Shown: positions 1 to 8,500 of the stretch, piece by piece | Numbering within the stretch: the first letter of the stretch is position 1 | Layout: every line of letters starts with the position of its first letter | Source of the DNA: Halonotius aquaticus | GTDB lineage: Archaea > Halobacteriota > Halobacteria > Halobacteriales > Haloferacaceae | DNA: 64,000 nucleotides | Assembly (NCBI RefSeq): GCF_003605575.1 | Contig: NZ_QKNY01000018.1 | Location: 496,001-560,000 of the forward strand | Direction of reading: 5' to 3' | Notes under the pieces: model-generated | The model's database searches: none | What the model saw: only the letters and a program-made list of their open reading frames with translations | What the model was told of the DNA's origin: nothing | Program-made: the position numbers and the translations under genes

Positions 1-8
1 CCTCGCTC

Positions 9-25
9 GCGGCACTGCGTGCCGC
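9..25. repeat. Short perfect hairpin downstream of tRNA-Pro
   Basis: GCGGCAC and GTGCCGC pair perfectly across a three-base loop. The hairpin lies about 34 bases past the 3' end of the leftward tRNA-Pro gene. It could help end transcription or be a haloarchaeal palindromic repeat. It lies too close to the window edge to tell. Confidence 0.4.
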
Positions 26-58
26 AGTCGCTCGGCGGTGGTGAACGGTGGGTAGAAA

Positions 59-131
59 TGGGCCGGCACGAATTTGAATCGTGGTTACGGCCACCCGAAG
101 GCCGAAGGATACCAAGCTACCCCACCGGCCC
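59..131 (-). tRNA. tRNA-Pro (anticodon CGG)
   Basis: The reverse strand folds as a 73-nt cloverleaf. The acceptor stem is GGGCCGG with CCGGCCC plus discriminator A. The anticodon stem is CGGCC/GGCCG around a seven-base loop TTCGGGT, which places anticodon CGG at 95-97. The T arm is CACGA/TCGTG around TTCAAAT. CCA is not encoded and no intron is seen. It reads CCG proline codons. Confidence 0.93.
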
Positions 132-155
132 GCACTCATCGGCACGCCGCGGCCG

Positions 156-168
156 AATTTAACCGTTA
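156..168 (-). promoter_or_regulatory. Candidate TATA box for tRNA-Pro
   Basis: The reverse strand reads TTAAATT about 28 bases upstream of the first base of the tRNA, in an otherwise G+C-rich 50-bp gap after trmY. Spacing and composition fit an archaeal box A. This is inferred from position only. Confidence 0.4.
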
Positions 169-181
169 TGATCGGCCCGAC

Positions 182-775
182 TCAGTACTCGGTGTAGCCG
201 GCGGTATCCAGCCAGTTGTGGGCCACGGTGATCGTCTGATCGGCGTGCAGCGTCTCGGGGCCAACCCGAAGGCGCTGCTCGGCCTGGGCGGCCAGCAACT
301 CGGCCTCGCGGTCGGTGAAATCGTTGTGATCAGAGAGCACGAAGACCGGATCGTCCGGGGGTGACGCCTCCGGGAGCGGCGTGCCCTCGGCGTGCAGGTG
401 AACGACCGTTCCGTCGCTGGCAACGTCGTCAAGCGTCGCCTCGAAGCCGAGACGGTAGAGTTCCATTCCAGGGGAGACCTCAGCAGGCAGATGACCGATC
501 GCGTCCGCCCGTTGGTCGAGAGCGTCCCGGATTCGGGCGGCGATGGTTCGCTCGTCGGGGTAGAGTCGCCGGAGGGTATTGCTGTCGAATCGAAGCGTGT
601 ACTCGTCGCTCACGACAAGGTGAATCCGCACATCGTCGCGGATGCCATGAGAGAGAAACACCGCCGCGCCGACGCAGCGACAAAGCACGTCGAGGCGGCC
701 GGCTCCCGAGAGGTTGTCCAGCGAGAAGTCGGCTGTCGTTGGGGCGTCGTGACCGAGCACAATGAACTGACGCAT
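182..775 (-). CDS. trmY: tRNA (pseudouridine(54)-N1)-methyltransferase TrmY
   Basis: This 197-residue SPOUT-class enzyme transfers a methyl group from S-adenosylmethionine to N1 of pseudouridine 54 in the T-loop of archaeal tRNAs, giving m1-pseudouridine. It starts [12 protein letters not shown], as TrmY proteins do. The segment [10 protein letters not shown] (about 144-153) and the C-terminal part (about 170-190) fit the knotted SAM-binding half of the fold. Length is normal for the family. The gene ends about 50 bp from tRNA-Pro, and the pseudouridine it modifies is made by Pus10, encoded 4 kb away. The start is the only ATG before the conserved N terminus. Confidence 0.93.
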   Translation of the reverse strand: MRQFIVLGHDAPTTADFSLDNLSGAGRLDVLCRCVGAAVFLSHGIRDDVRIHLVVSDEYTLRFDSNTLRRLYPDERTIAARIRDALDQRADAIGHLPAEVSPGMELYRLGFEATLDDVASDGTVVHLHAEGTPLPEASPPDDPVFVLSDHNDFTDREAELLAAQAEQRLRVGPETLHADQTITVAHNWLDTAGYTEY

Positions 776-947
776 ACCGGGGCGTCAACAGCGAGGGGTT
801 TAGTGTCGACTACTCACGGTGACCGCGGCAGCACCGACACACAGTAGCCAGTAGCAGGTTTGGCAATATTTACGCTCAGATCCCGACGACAGTATATGAA
901 CTAAATATATTAGCCAGCTTACAGTCATTATTCATCAGTATTTCCGG

Positions 948-953
948 TTTAAA
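948..953 (+). promoter_or_regulatory. Candidate TATA box of the globin-coupled transducer gene
   Basis: The gap 776-1018 becomes A+T-rich from about 890. TTTAAA at 948-953 would place transcription start near 978 and leave a 5' leader of about 40 bases. A second A+T-rich block at 902-912 (TAAATATATTA) is a possible alternative. The rest of the gap shows no gene. Confidence 0.4.
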
Positions 954-1018
954 TCTGCGTTATCAAAATCAACGCCTAGTAACGTAAGTTAAATTGATTG
1001 CGAACAAATGTACGAGAT

Positions 1019-2542
1019 ATGAGCAACTACGCCGATTCCTTTGGGGAAGGCGGGATGAACGATCAGGTTGATGTCGACTCACTCATGCGGGAGATCGGGA
1101 TCGACCGCGGGGAGATCGAATGGCGAAAGGATTTCGTCAACTTCGACGAGGAAGATGTCGCACGACTGACCAACCTTCGACCGCTGTTTGAGGCTCACAC
1201 CGAGGATATCGCCGAACTATTCTACGAGAATCTCACCCAGTACGACCAGACCGTCGAGGTGATCGGTCGCTCGGAGAAAAACGTCGAACAGCTGAAAGAG
1301 ACTCAGCGAGCATACTTCGCCACGCTGGCCGGCGGCGAGTACGACTACGAGTACTTCACAAACCGCGCGCGGATCGGCAAACTCCACGACCTGTTGGAGA
1401 TGCCGATGAAGCAGTACATCGGCCAGTACGGCGTCTACTACGACCTCATCCTCCCGTTGCTCACCGAGCGGACGACCGACCAGCTGACCGATCGGATTCA
1501 GGGGGCCGTCGACGAGACCGCCAGCGACGACGAGATCGAGAGGATCGTCGAATCGGAGATCAATGAGCTCAGAGCCGATATCACCAGCGTCCTCCGGATC
1601 ATCAACCTCGATATGCAGGTCGTCGCCGACACCTACATCCACTCCTACGGCCAGAAGCTAGAGCGGGAGATCGAGCAACGCGAGCAGTTGGCCCAAGAGG
1701 TCGAAAGCGATCTCGAAAAACCACTGACCGATCTCCAGCGATCCTCCACCGAGGTCGCCCAATCCGCACAGGATATCTCCGATCTCACCGGCGAGCAATC
1801 CGAGCGCATTCATTCCATTTCCAGTGAAGTCTCCAATATGAGCGCGACCGTCGAGGAGATCGCCGCCTCCGCCGACGAGGTCGAGAACAACAGCGAACGC
1901 GCCCGCAATCTCGCCGAGCAGGGTGAGGACGCCGCCGACGACGCCATGGGTGTCATGGACGACGTGGGGGAGGCGGTCGATGAGGTCTCAACCGATGTGG
2001 ACGATCTCCAAGCCCGCGTCAGCGAGATCAACTCCGTCGTCGAGGTCATCAACGATATCGCCGAACAGACCAACATCCTCGCGCTCAACGCCTCGATCGA
2101 GGCCGCCCGCGCCGGTGAGGCCGGCGAAGGGTTCGCCGTCGTCGCCGACGAGGTCAAATCGCTGGCGACGGACTCCCAAGACCGCGCCCAGGAGATCGAG
2201 GATCTCGTCACAGCGATCGAGAAGGATACCGAACAGACCGTCGACAGCCTTGAGACGACGACCGAGCAGATCGACCGCGGCGTCGAGCGCGTCGCCGAGG
2301 CGATGGAACTGCTCGGCGATATCACCGAAGCCGTCGAGGAGACCGCCGACGGGATCCGTGAGGTGTCGGATGCAACCGACCAGCAGGCCGCCAGCTCAGA
2401 GGAGGTCGCCAGCATGCTTGACGAGCTTGTCGAACAGGCCGACACCGTCGCCGCGGAGGTCGAAGAGATCGCCGCCGCCAACGAACAGCAGGCCGACACC
2501 ATCGAAGATGTCTCCGACGCCGTGAGTCGGTTGACAGAGTAG
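1019..2542 (+). CDS. hemAT: HemAT-like globin-coupled aerotaxis transducer
   Basis: This 507-residue soluble protein has an N-terminal globin-sensor domain (about 20-190) and a C-terminal methyl-accepting signalling domain (about 220-507). The motif RIGKLHDLL places the likely proximal haem ligand at His123. The highly conserved MCP hairpin tip (EQTNILALNASIEAARAG) lies near residues 347-366, flanked by long acidic coiled-coil helices. No membrane segment is seen, as in HemAT of Halobacterium, where bound oxygen alters CheA signalling. The start at 1019 (MSNYADSF) was preferred to an in-frame TTG at 998; ATG at 1055 is also possible. No other chemotaxis gene is adjacent. Confidence 0.9.
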   Translation: MSNYADSFGEGGMNDQVDVDSLMREIGIDRGEIEWRKDFVNFDEEDVARLTNLRPLFEAHTEDIAELFYENLTQYDQTVEVIGRSEKNVEQLKETQRAYFATLAGGEYDYEYFTNRARIGKLHDLLEMPMKQYIGQYGVYYDLILPLLTERTTDQLTDRIQGAVDETASDDEIERIVESEINELRADITSVLRIINLDMQVVADTYIHSYGQKLEREIEQREQLAQEVESDLEKPLTDLQRSSTEVAQSAQDISDLTGEQSERIHSISSEVSNMSATVEEIAASADEVENNSERARNLAEQGEDAADDAMGVMDDVGEAVDEVSTDVDDLQARVSEINSVVEVINDIAEQTNILALNASIEAARAGEAGEGFAVVADEVKSLATDSQDRAQEIEDLVTAIEKDTEQTVDSLETTTEQIDRGVERVAEAMELLGDITEAVEETADGIREVSDATDQQAASSEEVASMLDELVEQADTVAAEVEEIAAANEQQADTIEDVSDAVSRLTE

Positions 2543-2568
2543 CCGCGCCGCCCGCTTGTTTCTCTGCT

Positions 2569-3378
2569 TCAGTCAGTCAGCCCGTAGCCGCGTTTGAACA
2601 GCCAGACGTTGAGCGCAGCGACGACGGCCGTTCCGCCGGTCAACAGTGCCAGCGAGAGTTGTGGATCGACCTCCGAGACGCCGAGGAAGCCGTACCGCAC
2701 GCCGTTGACCATGTAGACCATCGGGTTTAGCAGCGAGAAATCACGGAGCAGCGGCGTCAGATCCTCAAGTGAGTAGAAGACGGCTCCAAAGAACACCAGC
2801 GGGCGGAGCAGGAACTGGTTCATCATCGTCAGGTCGTCGAAATCCTCCGCCAGCAGGCCGCCGACGATGCCGAGACTCGAAAACAGCATCGTGATCACCA
2901 AGAGGAAGGCGACCAGATAGAGCGGCTGCTCGACAGGAACCGGCTGGTAGAGCCCGCCGATGATGAAGAAGCCGAGCACGCCGATCAGCGTCCCGACCAA
3001 CACGCCCCGCAACGCCGACGACAGCAGGTACGCCCACACCATCTGGGTGTACGACAGCGGCGAGGTCAGCGTCTCGTCGATATACTCGTTCCAGCGGCCG
3101 TGGAAGATCGAAAACGAGGCGTTCTCGAAGGCGTTCGACACCGCACCGAGGACGACGAGGCCAGGGAGGATGAACAGGATGTAGGGAACGCCGATGATCT
3201 CGCCGACGCGACTGCCGAGAACGACGCCGAACACCGAGAAGTACAGGACGTTCGTGATAAACGGGGGGACGAAGGTATTCTTCGGTCGGCGGACGTACCG
3301 GAGGATCTCGCGTTTGACCAGCGTGTAGAAACCCGTTGGAATGCCCGCAGCGGCGGCCGCGCGGTCGACGACGCTCAT
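2569..3378 (-). CDS. ABC-2 type transporter, permease subunit
   Basis: This is a 269-residue integral membrane protein with about six hydrophobic helices and the ABC-2 layout. It has a cytoplasmic N terminus (VKREILRYVRRPKN), a central region with FENASFSIFHGRWNEY, and a late motif LNPMVYMVNGVRYGFLG. With the upstream ATPase it forms a two-gene exporter. Its ATG overlaps the ATPase stop (ATGA at 3375-3378), so the two are translationally coupled. The substrate is unknown; relatives export drugs, polysaccharides or lipids. Stop codons of this gene and hemAT face each other 26 bases apart. Confidence 0.87.
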   Translation of the reverse strand: MSVVDRAAAAAGIPTGFYTLVKREILRYVRRPKNTFVPPFITNVLYFSVFGVVLGSRVGEIIGVPYILFILPGLVVLGAVSNAFENASFSIFHGRWNEYIDETLTSPLSYTQMVWAYLLSSALRGVLVGTLIGVLGFFIIGGLYQPVPVEQPLYLVAFLLVITMLFSSLGIVGGLLAEDFDDLTMMNQFLLRPLVFFGAVFYSLEDLTPLLRDFSLLNPMVYMVNGVRYGFLGVSEVDPQLSLALLTGGTAVVAALNVWLFKRGYGLTD

Positions 3379-4427
3379 CGCTGGCCTCCATCGGGAGCGA
3401 CCTGCTGTTCAGCCCGCGGGGAGTCTGTGTCGCTGTCGTCACCATCGGCGTCAGCATCGCTGTCGCCATCGCCCGCGTCGCCAGCAGCGGTGTCGCCGTC
3501 GTCGTGGCGCGTCATCTCGACGAAGACCTCCTCAAGAGAGGTGCGGGTGATTTCGAGATCGACGATCTCGATCCCTTCGCGGTCGAGTTCACGGACGAGT
3601 TGTGGGGCGACCAGCCCGCCGTTGCGAGCGGTGACGGTGAGTTGGTGGCCGTCGCGGTCGATGGCCTCAACGCGGTCGTCGCCGGCGAGCAGGTCAGGCA
3701 GCGTCGCTGGGGGCTCGCGAAGTTCGACCACGATCTGGTCGGTGCCGCGATCCTTCAGTTCGTCTGGTGTCGCCACCGCCCGCACCTGCCCGGAGTCGAG
3801 GATCGCGACCTCATCACAGAGACGTTCAGCCTCCTCGATGTAGTGGGTCGTCAGCAGGATGGTTTTCCCTTGGTCGTTGAGATCGGTGACCAGTTCCCAG
3901 AGGTCACGCCGGAGTTGCACGTCGACGCCGGCTGTGGGTTCATCGAGAATGAGGAGATCCGGATCGGTTATGAGCGCCCGCGCCAGCAGGAAGCGGCGTT
4001 TCATCCCGCCTGAGAGCCAGTCGAAGCGGGTGTCGCGTTTGTCGTAGATGCCGACCTGTTTGAGCACCTCATCGGCCCGTGCTTTGGCCTCGCTGGCGGG
4101 GATGCCGTGGTAGCCGGCTTTGTGCTCTAGGACTTCGCGGATCGGGAAGAACCGGTCGACGTTGAACTCTTGGGGGGCCAAGCCGATGGCGTTGCGCGTC
4201 TGTTGGTAGTCGGCCTCAACGTCGTGGCCGAAGACGCGGGCGGTGCCGCCGGATTTCCGGACGAGGCCGACGAGAATGTTGATAAACGTCGTTTTCCCCG
4301 CGCCGTTGGGGCCAAGCAGGCCGAAGAAACTCCCCTCAGGGACAGTTAACGAAACGCCGTCAAGGGCAGTTACATCGTCGTACTCCTTGCGGAGGTTTTC
4401 GATATCGAGGGCTGGCTGGCCACTCAT
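3375..4427 (-). CDS. ABC-2 type transporter, ATP-binding subunit
   Basis: This 350-residue CcmA/DrrA-type ATPase powers the downstream permease. It has Walker A GPNGAGKTT (39-47), signature LSGGMKRR, Walker B LLILDEPTAGVD and the switch histidine in LLTTHYIEEAE. The final ~25 residues form an Asp/Gly tail that is not part of the fold. The reading frame stays open upstream, but ATG at 4427 begins the conserved MSGQPALDIENLRK and is preceded by an AAGGAGGG ribosome-binding site, which decides the start. Confidence 0.92.
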   Translation of the reverse strand: MSGQPALDIENLRKEYDDVTALDGVSLTVPEGSFFGLLGPNGAGKTTFINILVGLVRKSGGTARVFGHDVEADYQQTRNAIGLAPQEFNVDRFFPIREVLEHKAGYHGIPASEAKARADEVLKQVGIYDKRDTRFDWLSGGMKRRFLLARALITDPDLLILDEPTAGVDVQLRRDLWELVTDLNDQGKTILLTTHYIEEAERLCDEVAILDSGQVRAVATPDELKDRGTDQIVVELREPPATLPDLLAGDDRVEAIDRDGHQLTVTARNGGLVAPQLVRELDREGIEIVDLEITRTSLEEVFVEMTRHDDGDTAAGDAGDGDSDADADGDDSDTDSPRAEQQVAPDGGQR

Positions 4428-4470
4428 TGTCTGCCCTCCTTGTCGGGTCGCGTTGGCCGTCTCATCGCGG

Positions 4471-4497
4471 CTTGCTGCGGTCGATTGTGACAGCAAG
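4471..4497. promoter_or_regulatory. Interrupted inverted repeat in divergent promoter region
   Basis: CTTGCTG (4471-4477) and CAGCAAG (4491-4497) are perfect inverted arms with a 13-base spacer, in the 214-bp gap between the ABC transporter and pus10. The geometry suits a dimeric regulator. No regulator gene is adjacent. Confidence 0.25.
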
Positions 4498-4641
4498 TAG
4501 AAAGAGGGGTCGTCCGGTTGGCTCCATCCATATCGTGATACTACAATACAGCAGGTAGGCGTAAATGCCCCCCGATCCGTGCGGCGGCGACCCACGGCGA
4601 CGAAGGGCAAGACAATTGTCGCCGCCGCCGTTGCCGACTGT

Positions 4642-5943
4642 ATGGACTTCCTTGCCGAGGCCCGCACGGTCATCGACGCCGGCCCGGTCTGTGATAGCTG
4701 TCTGGGCCGCGTGTTCGCCGACCGGAGCTTCGGGCTCTCGAATGCCGACCGCGGCGAAGGGGTGCGAACCGCCGTCGCGCTCGCCGACGACGAGCCCTAC
4801 GAGGCGGTCGCCCCTGCAGACTGCTGGGTTTGTGATGGCGAATGCGACCGCTTCGAGGAGTGGGCCGATCGGGCGGTCGCCGCCGTCCAGACCGTCGAGT
4901 TCGACACCTATCAGGTCGGCACCCGAACACCGCCGCTGATCGAGGAAAACGACCGCCTGCTGCGCGAGGACGCCGGGCTCGATCCGGACGCCGGCGAACT
5001 GTTCAAATCGAATTTCAACCGGGAGGTTGGCAAGCGAATCGGTCGACAAACCGATACCGAGGTCGACTTCGGCCGCCCCGACATCCAGTTCACCCTCGAT
5101 CTCGCCAATGATCGCGTCGACAGCCAGATCAACTCCGCGTTCGTCTACGGCCGGTATCGCAAGCTCGGACGCGATATCCCCCAGACGGAGTGGCCCTGCC
5201 GGAAGTGTCACGGCAGCGGTCGGCGGCGCGGCGAGCCGTGCGATCACTGCGACGGCGAAGGGTATCTCTACCCCGAAAGCGTCGAGCAGTTGACCGCGCC
5301 CGTCGTCGAGGAGGCGATGGAGGGCACCGACGCAACGTTCCACGGCGCGGGCCGGGAGGATGTCGACGCCAAGATGCTCGGCACGGGTCGACCGTTCGTG
5401 ATCGAGGTCGAAGAACCACACCGCCGCCGGGTCGACACCGACGAACTGGAAGCCGACATCAACGCCTTCGCCGACGGGAAGGTCGAAGTCGAGGGGCTAC
5501 GGCTGGCCGGCTATGAGCTGGTCGAACGCGTCAAGGAACTCGACGCCTCGAAAACCTACCGGGCCGCCGTCGAGTTCGATGCCGACGTGAGCGAATCCGC
5601 GCTCGTAGACGCAATCAGCGAGATCGACGGCGCAACGATCGAACAGGAGACCCCACAGCGCGTCGACCATCGGCGAGCAAGCAAGACCCGAACCCGCGAG
5701 GTGCTGTCGGCGAGCGCGGAACACGAGGACGCCCGCCATGCGACTGTCGACATCCACGGGGAGGGCGGCCTCTACATCAAGGAGCTGATCTCCAGCGACG
5801 ACGGCCGAACCGAGCCAAGTCTCGCCGGTATTCTCGGCGTCGACGCGACGGTGACCGCACTTGATGTGCTCGCCGTCGAGGGCACCGAGGAGCCCTTCGA
5901 GCGCGAGGAATTTTTCATCGATAGCGACGAGGACGACACGTAG
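4642..5943 (+). CDS. pus10: tRNA pseudouridine synthase Pus10
   Basis: This 433-residue archaeal Pus10 converts uridine 54 (and 55) of the tRNA T-loop to pseudouridine. The N-terminal RNA-binding part carries CDSC (17-20) and CWVCDGEC (61-68), likely zinc ligands. A second Cys pair set (CRKC at 186-189, CDHC at 200-203) follows. The catalytic domain has GREDVDAKMLGTGRP (237-251), whose Asp is the expected nucleophile. An open frame runs upstream to 4579, but ATG 4642 matches the usual N terminus. The gene is followed six bases later by rnhB, suggesting co-transcription. Confidence 0.93.
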   Translation: MDFLAEARTVIDAGPVCDSCLGRVFADRSFGLSNADRGEGVRTAVALADDEPYEAVAPADCWVCDGECDRFEEWADRAVAAVQTVEFDTYQVGTRTPPLIEENDRLLREDAGLDPDAGELFKSNFNREVGKRIGRQTDTEVDFGRPDIQFTLDLANDRVDSQINSAFVYGRYRKLGRDIPQTEWPCRKCHGSGRRRGEPCDHCDGEGYLYPESVEQLTAPVVEEAMEGTDATFHGAGREDVDAKMLGTGRPFVIEVEEPHRRRVDTDELEADINAFADGKVEVEGLRLAGYELVERVKELDASKTYRAAVEFDADVSESALVDAISEIDGATIEQETPQRVDHRRASKTRTREVLSASAEHEDARHATVDIHGEGGLYIKELISSDDGRTEPSLAGILGVDATVTALDVLAVEGTEEPFEREEFFIDSDEDDT

Positions 5944-5949
5944 ACAGCG

Positions 5950-6609
5950 ATGTCACCGTATCAGATCGGCGTTGACGAAGCCGGTAAAGGGCCGGTCTTG
6001 GGCCCGATGGTCGCTGCCGCAGTTCGCGTTGATGAGACCGACCTCCCCGGCGGGATCGACGACTCGAAGCGACTCACCGCCGCAAAACGCGAGTCGATAG
6101 CGACCCAGCTCCGAGAGTCGCCGGCGGTCGCCGTCAGCCTCGGCGTCATCACCACCGACGAGATCGACGACCCCGAAACGGATATGAACAGCCTGACGGT
6201 GGCTGCACAGGTGCGAGCACTCAGCGACGTTGCAGCCGATAGTGACCACGCGCTCGTCGACGCCGGCGACGTGTCGGAATCACGGTTCGCGCGTCGTGTT
6301 GTCGACGGTGTCGCCGATAGCGGCGTTGGGATCGATGTAACAGCCGAGCACGGTGCCGACGAAGCCAGTCGGCTGGTGGGCGCTGCCAGCATCGTCGCCA
6401 AAGTTGAACGCGACAGCCGGATCAACGCCCGCAACGAGGAGTACGACGGCGACATCGGCAGCGGCTACCCGAGCGATCCGACCACCCGCGCGTTTCTCGC
6501 CGACTACGTCGACCGCCACGGTGAGCTGCCGGCCTGTGCGCGTGCGTCGTGGGCGACCTGCGAGGACGTGTTGGCCGCCGCCGAGCAGTCCGACCTGGGG
6601 GAGTTTTAG
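5950..6609 (+). CDS. rnhB: Ribonuclease HII
   Basis: This 219-residue protein cleaves the RNA strand of RNA-DNA hybrids and removes ribonucleotides from DNA. The metal-binding carboxylates are visible: DEAGKGP (Asp9, Glu10), VDAGD (Asp104) and the Asp in SIVAKVERD. Length is normal for archaeal RNase HII. It follows pus10 with a six-base gap. Its stop codon overlaps tail-to-tail with the leftward small membrane gene. Confidence 0.95.
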   Translation: MSPYQIGVDEAGKGPVLGPMVAAAVRVDETDLPGGIDDSKRLTAAKRESIATQLRESPAVAVSLGVITTDEIDDPETDMNSLTVAAQVRALSDVAADSDHALVDAGDVSESRFARRVVDGVADSGVGIDVTAEHGADEASRLVGAASIVAKVERDSRINARNEEYDGDIGSGYPSDPTTRAFLADYVDRHGELPACARASWATCEDVLAAAEQSDLGEF

Positions 6610-6887
6610 CGAAACGGCGGCAGCCGCCAGCCGTAGGCGATCAACAACAGGACACCGACAGCACCGACACCAAACGCTGCCGGTGGTGCGTCGATAGCGA
6701 TCAGGATCCCGACAACGGTTGCGATGCCGATGCCACCTATCACAAATCCGCTGCCGAACTGCGAGATCGCTCGCAGCACGCCACCAAGGCCAGTAGCATC
6801 CTGCTGTTGGAGCTCTTCACGAACCACCCGTCTGACCGCGGCTTCGGTCTCGAGATCAAGCGCTGTGTCGTCGTCAGTGGAGGGCAT
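6606..6887 (-). CDS. Small two-helix membrane protein
   Basis: This is a 93-residue protein of unknown function. The first half is acidic and probably helical (ETEAAVRRVVREELQQQ), followed by two hydrophobic segments at about 48-67 and 71-86, ending in a short basic tail. It begins 38 bases after secD and is probably the last gene of the secF-secD transcript. ATG at 6887 is preferred to the upstream in-frame start at 6911. I do not recognise a family. Confidence 0.72.
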   Translation of the reverse strand: MPSTDDDTALDLETEAAVRRVVREELQQQDATGLGGVLRAISQFGSGFVIGGIGIATVVGILIAIDAPPAAFGVGAVGVLLLIAYGWRLPPFR

Positions 6888-6925
6888 GAGCGGGGCTTTG
6901 ACAGCGAACAAAAAGAGCGTAGGGG

Positions 6926-8500
6926 TCAGCGTTCCGTCAGGAGATTCCGCAGGATGTCGCCGTAGGCCGGCCGGGTGACGAAGACACCGACCAGCACGCC
7001 GAGGATCGTGAAGATGGCAAAGCCTTCCAGATCACCCAACGAGAGCACCGCCAGCGGCGACATGGCGATGATCGTGGTGGCGGCGGCGACGCCAATCACC
7101 CAGAAGGCCTTCTTGAACCGCGAGCTGAAGACACGGCGGCTGGAGACATCGCCCTCGGCCATCACCCCATCGGCGATGATCACGAGGTCGTCGACCCCGG
7201 TGCCAAGGACGGCGATAAAGCTCGCAATGACCGACAGATCCAGCGGGTATTGCAGATAGGCGGCAAACCCGAGCAGGATCAACACCTCGGAGAACGCCGT
7301 CAAGATCATCGGTAACGCGACCTGGGGTTCGCGGTAGCGGGCGAAGACGACGCCGGAGACCGTGAGAATAGCGAGAATCCCGATGATCAGCGAGTCGGTG
7401 CGGAAGTTCTCACCCTGGGTCGGTGAGATGAAGGAGGTGGTTCCCTGATCGATGGCGTACTCCGCGGGGATATCACCCGCACGGAGATTGATGGCGATCT
7501 CTTGGGCCTCCTCGAAGGAGGTCGTCGTCAACACGAAGCTTGGACTTCGGGCCCAGTCGCCGGTTCGCATGCTGTTTGCGAGGTCGCCGTTCATCCCGAA
7601 GGAGTTGATGACCTCGCCGTCGACGACGAGTTGGAGACACGGATCAGTGTTCTGTGGGTTCTCCTCGTAGCGACAGGTCGAACCACCCTGTTGGGCGACG
7701 CCGGTCTCAACAACGGTCGACTGGAATGTTTCAGCGATGCCGTTCTCCTGCCGGATCGAGACCGGAACGCGTGGGTTCGGGCTGCGGTCGTCGGGTTGGC
7801 GAGCGTTGCTGATCGAGGCGAAGTCATTCTGCGTCAACACGGCGCGTTCGGTGGTGTACTCGCCGTCGCCGTTGTTATCATGGTAGATGTCGATCCGAAC
7901 GTTCCCGCGTTGCTCGATCAGGTCGATCACATCGCTTCGATCCTGTCCCGGCACCTCGACCAGGATAAAGAAGCCGGTGCCGTCGGTGATCTGCTGGACG
8001 CTCGCTCCCGAGAGCCCGGCCTGATTGACCTTCCCTTCGATGACGTTGATCGCCTCATCGCGGGTCTCTTGCGTGAGGCCATCGCGGATCGTCTCGTAGC
8101 TGTAGCCCGTCGCGTCGAGGGCGTCGGCGAACTGTGATTCCGAGATGTCGGGGTTGACGACCTCAACGGTCGGCCCGTTGATCGTCCCGCGTCTGACTGT
8201 CACATCAGTCGTATCGCTGTCAGGGAGTTCGGCGGCGACGGCGGCCGCGACATTGGTGGTTGATTCGTCGCCGATGTCGACGGCTTCGGCGGTCATCCCG
8301 ATCAACGGCGCGCGGATGCGGGTGCCGCCGGCGAGATCAAGGCCGTACTGCAGGTTTGTGAGCCGATCGCCGGTGGTCGCGTTCTCACCGCCGACGTTTG
8401 TCTGTGGGGCCATCGTCGGCGAAAACACCACAAACAGCGAGATGAGCAGGATGACCGCCAGCAGCGTCAGCCGCCAGTTGGATTTGAGCTTCTCGATCAT
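6926..8500 (-). CDS. secD: Protein-export membrane protein SecD
   Basis: This 524-residue subunit of the SecDF complex assists late steps of Sec-dependent export across the cytoplasmic membrane. It has an N-terminal membrane helix (about 10-28), a large external domain containing the conserved YGLDLAGGTRI, and a C-terminal bundle of five helices (about 370-515) with GTGVDDLVIIADG. The bundle resembles RND transporters. Its ATG overlaps the secF stop by four bases, so both are coupled. The order secF then secD is the usual haloarchaeal one. Confidence 0.95.
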   Translation of the reverse strand: MIEKLKSNWRLTLLAVILLISLFVVFSPTMAPQTNVGGENATTGDRLTNLQYGLDLAGGTRIRAPLIGMTAEAVDIGDESTTNVAAAVAAELPDSDTTDVTVRRGTINGPTVEVVNPDISESQFADALDATGYSYETIRDGLTQETRDEAINVIEGKVNQAGLSGASVQQITDGTGFFILVEVPGQDRSDVIDLIEQRGNVRIDIYHDNNGDGEYTTERAVLTQNDFASISNARQPDDRSPNPRVPVSIRQENGIAETFQSTVVETGVAQQGGSTCRYEENPQNTDPCLQLVVDGEVINSFGMNGDLANSMRTGDWARSPSFVLTTTSFEEAQEIAINLRAGDIPAEYAIDQGTTSFISPTQGENFRTDSLIIGILAILTVSGVVFARYREPQVALPMILTAFSEVLILLGFAAYLQYPLDLSVIASFIAVLGTGVDDLVIIADGVMAEGDVSSRRVFSSRFKKAFWVIGVAAATTIIAMSPLAVLSLGDLEGFAIFTILGVLVGVFVTRPAYGDILRNLLTER

